A stretch of 64,000 nt of DNA from Ficedula albicollis (lineage: Eukaryota; Chordata; Aves; Passeriformes; Muscicapidae), in assembly GCF_000247815.1 (NCBI RefSeq), contig NC_021673.1:108085432-108149431 (forward strand). The letters run 5' to 3'. This document shows positions 59,449 through 64,000 of the stretch, in pieces. Under the pieces are notes generated by a model. It did no database searches. It had not been told where the DNA came from and worked only from the letters and a program-made list of their open reading frames with translations. Position 1 is the stretch's first letter. Every line of letters begins with the position of its first letter. The translations under genes were made by a program, and so were the position numbers.

Positions 59449-61949
59449 ACACATAGAATTGCTTGACTGCCTGTCAGATGAGCCTGAAAAGTATTTTGTT
59501 GCTTTTTGTTGCTATCATTAGGTAAAACTGGCTGACAGTTCTGATTAACTGATGGTAGAAAGCAGACTTACTGTGCTACCTGAATTTTGCAATGCAATGC
59601 AATTTACCTGCACAATGTCTTAAAGCCGGGCACAGTTCATTGTTTTGGGATGGCACTGATGTTAGAAGTGCTTTTCCATATTTTTGCAGCCTCTTGCTCT
59701 TCTAAGTGACAGTGTCTAAGTAGAGAGTTGAATCGCTGGTAGGTTTGCAATGTCTTTTCTTAGAATTCGTAGTTGTAGTCCACTGTAAAAACTTCAGCTT
59801 CCTCGCAGGTCTTCTAGCAGATTTTCATGCTGGGGTACAGTTTGCATCTAGTGTCCTGAAGAGAAGCATAGACTGATCTAAAACAGCAGTTATAAACTGG
59901 TTTTCTTACCCTAAATCCCACTTCTATGCTTTTTGTATCCCATCCATTATTCTGCAAACCCTTTCCAGGTTCGTACTTATTTACACTGTATTTCAGAGGG
60001 GTTTAAAAACAAAACAAAAAGTAAAGCAAAACAAACAAACAAAAAAATGCCCCAACAAAAAGCCCAACCCAAACACAAAAGCACATGTCACCAGTGATCC
60101 TGCTTATCATAAAGATGATGACATTGAATTAAGAAAACAACCTCTAACTGCTGTGACAGGATTTGGATTGTTAGGCCGAAGGTCACATGTGAAAGCTAAT
60201 ACCTATTCAACACTTCTGCAAGCAGCTTTTCTCGTTTTTTAAAACTGGCACTCACCTGCTTCAGTCAAAGTCTTGTCCACCCTTGACATATTTATGACAG
60301 CTAAAATAATTAACTAAAAAAAAATTAACCCAAACCAAATAAAAACCTCATAGAAACAAAGCCCGAGCGTAACCCTGTTTCGTAAGATTTCGTGCGACTT
60401 GGTTTGGAACAGTGGTTAAATATTTGATGTGCAGTACAGCTTTGACTTCTGAGGGACTGTCGGATATAGCTTATGGTTGCTTAATATGTATTTCAGGAGT
60501 TGATTTGGGTTACAGTAAAGAGTAAGCTTTGTCTCTGTAGCATTAGAAGGTAAATTTGAAATAAGCTTAACAATTAGTAACTGTAATAGTTGAAAGCTGA
60601 GAGCAGAGGAAGTGAGAATTTCTGCAGCTCATGACAAAAACCTAGTGCAGCTGATCGAGAGCAAATCAGAGTGTAGCAGTAGCTAGCACAGTAGTACAAG
60701 GAGAATCAGCAATGCAGCATTAGAATCACAGCAGTCACATTCTAGTTTTTAAGTAGGCTGTTTTCAAGTACGTCTGATATAAACCACCTTGAAAATTTTG
60801 CCTAGACCTATTTGAGAACGCAGCATTGCACTACCACACTGTTTATTAGGTTTTCTTTTTCAAGTTTGTACATTTTCAGTTGTGCATAGGAAGATAAGAA
60901 TATATTTCACTGAAATGAACAACCAGTTAATGGCATTGCAATGTATTAGTTTATCTTCTTTAAAAAGAATTCTGCCTACTAAGCAAGTTGGGATTTTTTT
61001 TTGTTGTTTCTGTCTTTCTTTTTTTTTTTTTTTTTGCTATGAAATTTGGACTAACAGTTGTTTTTTTGCAACCTGCTCTTTACACTACAAATGCTTGGTA
61101 CTTTAGCACACTCAAAATTAAGCTGTTCCCAGAGTAGAGGGATTAATACAACAATTAAAAAAACAGTCTAGTAAATAAGATACACATGCAGAAAGTCATA
61201 GGCATCCTTTAAACGTGCAGAATAATGCAGGTCTCCTGATGTTCTGTTACCTGTAAGCTTAGTATCATGCAGCATTTGCAGTTGGAAGAGAGGTAATGAC
61301 CTAGAGACACATCAGCAGCAGCCATCTCATCCTGAGTGCTCTCACTCTATTCGCTGAATCAGCTCTTCGTTACATGGGAGGGGGAGGCAAGGGGGGGCGA
61401 ATGTCGGTGCATACAGTACCTCACCACCTTAAATAGATAAAACTTAAAAGAAAAAAAAAAGGCATGAAGATGGGTGCCTAATTGGCACCTTCTTCCTTTC
61501 TTTTGAATGCTAAAATATGGATGATGTTGTATAGAAATTATACCTTATGTCTGCTGGACTGAGAGTTAAGACTCCAAGGATAGATGCTAGGAAGCCAAGG
61601 GAAGGTGAACTTAGCCCACTGTCAGATGAAGATAATCACAGGCAAAAAGAAAAATAAAAACCCAACAAAAGACCAAAACCAAGCCCCATAAAGTTGGAGT
61701 TGCTTCCAAAAAAAAAATTAGAAAAAAAGCACCAAAAAAAGAGCGATCGTCTCCCCCCTCCCCCGGCAAATATTGGTTTCTTCTAGTTCCTTAGATATTG
61801 CACTGCATCTTTTCTTGCTTGAGGTTATGTTTCCAGGCTTAACTGTAGGCAGGTCTGTGTTGAAGCTACTTTCCATCTTCAGAGGTCAAGTCTGCTCGCG
61901 AGGTCAGGGCTCCCGCACACACACTACAGAAGTCACCAACCGTATTTCC

Positions 61950-62220
61950 CACTTAGAGGGCACGAGCAAAACTGTTACGGCTTTATAGGCAGCTAAGCAT
62001 TTGAAACATGCACTCCCAGGCAAACAGGCTCTCTTGTGCCTCTCTCTTCCCTGACCATATTTAGTCAACCATTGCAAAAAATAGTCTCTCAGCTGTCGAT
62101 TGTCGATCCGGCAGCGAAGGGAGCCTCTATCCGGCTCTCTGCCTATTGATTGTGCAGCCTGCACTTCCACCGCCGCTTAGCCATTTGTCCCCAGGTTTTT
62201 TTAGCACTGCCAAATAAAGC
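61950..62220 (-). promoter_or_regulatory. Candidate promoter of the mir-1/mir-133a primary transcript
   Basis: On the minus strand a TATA box (CTATAAAGC, core at 61981-61987) lies about 2.5 kb upstream of pre-mir-1. Just upstream of it are an E-box CAGCTG (62090-62095), a MEF2-like CAAAAAATAG (62075-62084), and two CArG-like sites, CCATATTTAG (62055-62064) and CCAAATAAAG (62210-62219), each one base from the SRF consensus. Transcription would start near 61957. The block is less AT-rich than its surroundings. This is inference from motifs. Confidence 0.4.
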
Positions 62221-62323
62221 TCTCTCTCGTGTTTCCAGTTAGATTTCCCAGGTTTTCACTGAGCTTGCGCTGCTACTAGTAAACCCTGATGAGGTTGTCA
62301 CTATACTTAGAAACGTTTGGGGC

Positions 62324-62347
62324 GGGGGGGGGAGGAGTGGGAGAGGG

Positions 62348-62401
<54 letters not shown>

Positions 62402-62433
62402 GGGGGGGGGGGGGGAGGAGTGGGAGAGGGAAA
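62324..62433. repeat. C50/G16 tract flanked by a duplicated G-rich segment
   Basis: Fifty C (62350-62399) abut sixteen G (62400-62415). The segment GGGAGGAGTGGGAGAGGGAA occurs on both sides, offset by 83 bases. This inverted C/G arrangement with duplicated flanks is typical of a faulty join at a G-rich site. Confidence 0.85.
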
Positions 62434-64000
62434 AAAAAAGGCAGCCCTGCTAGTAACAAGGCAGGGACTTCACGCAGATATAGAACAATAAATACCCTGT
62501 GCTGCCATGGCAGGTTGTGTAACCTGGTTTCTTGATCACTGAAAAATGCCGTGACTAACATGTCGATTAACCCAGGGTTTGACCTGCCTCAGTCTGAGTT
62601 TTCAAGTGCAAATCATGCAGTTATTTTATAAATAAGAACTCGGTGCCCATTTGTAGCCCTGCATTTCTATATCCAAATCAAGTTAGAAATTATTTGAAAA
62701 ACTTTAATTAGCAAATTCATATAATTCCATACCATTATGTTTAATAATGCCATAGCATTTTGTTTGTAATGCTTATCCATAGATTTGCATCTAAAGAAAA
62801 TAAATGCACTTGTAAATTAGGTGCTACTGTTCTTTAAAAAAACTGAATTGTTATAGGGAAAAAGAATAAAAAAAGAAATCAAGGAAACAGTTCATTGCAT
62901 TAATCTTTCATGTTTACAAAAGCAGCTCATGGCAAGCCTAATAACTGCACATTCTAAATATGAAGAGGGATTTTAATATTAATGGAGAATATTTTGCAAT
63001 GTATTCTTTAAAAAGGAATAACTGAAATTTAGGCATTTAAGTACAACAGTCAGGAACCCAAATACTTCAAGACTTTCTCTGTATTTTGCAAATTATTTGC
63101 TTGGGAGCAAGAAGGATGAAAAAGGTGAAAATACCTCAATCTAAAATGAAAGAAACTTATTAAATCAAAACGCCATTCAATTAATATTGATGAAATTAGT
63201 AGTTGCAAGTTCAGTATGATAGAGAGTGAATTTCAAAATCCTGATCAGACCAGTATCTTGGATTTATGCTTCCCTTGCTACCTCTCTTTGTGTTGATTTT
63301 ATCCTGTGCTTGGTAACTGTTTACCCTGCAACTTCTGTTGCTTTCTGGTAAAAGTCACATTTTTTCTTTTCTCTTTGATTTCATAATTATTCACTGAAGA
63401 CAAAGCTGTTGTGCAATACATTCTTGTGAATTCCATGTAAATGTATATATCTTATTGTTTCTTTGGTTACATGTATATTGAAATAGATTTTTCAAAAGCA
63501 AGAGATGCTTGAAAAATCTGAGAAGCAAAAAGAAGAAAACAGCCTGCCTACTTAAACTTTTACTAACTAGGCCATTGGTCAGATATGAAATATCAAACTC
63601 TAATTTGAAAGTACAGTGTGCTCAGTAGTACCAGTCTAAGGTATTAATCTCTTCCTGTTGCTTGTTCCTGAGAGATAGATACTTCCTTCTTCATTCTTCC
63701 AGTGGTTCTCTCTGTACTGCACAGCGAGTATGGTGTGAATCAGATCAGGGAGCTGATTTGGCTTGAAGTTGTGTGCTGACATGCACTTATGATCGTATGG
63801 GTGCCAAAAATAGCACTGTCCTGCTCCTGTGTTACTTCTTGCACTATGTTGGTACAAACGTTTCTTTGGCTCCATAGTGAGCAGGCTTGGAGTAGTATTC
63901 CATATGAGAAATAATCCAACAGAAGGGACTGTCCTTTCAGATGATATGTTGGGACTACTTTTTGTGGGAGTTTTTTTTTTTGAGCAGAGGTGGGAGTCAA

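Noticed and set aside
63636..64000. Overlapping 79-86 codon minus-strand ORFs at the right edge
   Set aside because: No recognised family, no splice signals in suitable phase, and it is within intron 12; left as probable chance frames.

Overview
The window is vertebrate nuclear DNA, most likely from a bird. It holds intron-split genes that read almost residue for residue like vertebrate ABHD3 and MIB1. Dispersed CR1 LINE 3' ends finish in the typical ATTCTATGATTCTGTGAT-like tail, and no mammalian SINEs are seen. Crocodilian or turtle DNA also carries CR1, so bird is a strong inference rather than a proof. All exon calls come from reading the sequence and matching remembered family sequences; no search was run.

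Layout. Positions 1-5388 on the minus strand hold the 5' part of ABHD3 (exons 3, 2 and 1; the rest lies beyond the left edge). Its CpG-rich promoter and 5' leader lie at about 4930-6180 and are interrupted by a 415-base C run. Positions 6.2-16.6 kb are intergenic with CR1 fragments, one CTCF-like motif and simple repeats. The CpG-rich MIB1 promoter lies at 16.64-17.9 kb and is interrupted by C runs of 87 and 279 bases. MIB1 exons 1-12 run on the plus strand from 17425 to 51612, with every splice phase intact, giving about residues 1-610 of a protein of about 1006. Intron 12 starts at 51613 and leaves the window at 64000. On its antisense strand it carries the muscle microRNA cluster: pre-mir-1 at 59364-59448 and pre-mir-133a at 56218-56305. 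A TATA-containing candidate promoter with CArG-, MEF2- and E-box-like sites lies at about 61950-62220.

How it fits together. MIB1 is the E3 ubiquitin ligase that makes Notch ligands signalling-competent. The muscle microRNAs in its intron are transcribed the other way and are expected to have their own muscle-specific control. ABHD3, a membrane-anchored phospholipase of the abhydrolase family, is transcribed divergently from MIB1 about 12 kb away. This is the same order as on human chromosome 18.

What stands out. No new multi-gene system was found. The most interesting items are: (i) the antisense miR-1/miR-133a cluster and its candidate control regions; (ii) a 41-bp tandem duplication over the ABHD3 start codon that creates an overlapping out-of-frame upstream ORF; (iii) an unusual density of short tandem duplications (28-181 bp) in and around MIB1, including two back to back; (iv) very long C runs in both promoters and in intron 12, which look like sequencing or assembly artefacts; (v) an unidentified degenerate coding-like stretch on the minus strand in MIB1 intron 4; (vi) an isolated CpG-rich islet with a CTCF-like motif in the same intron.
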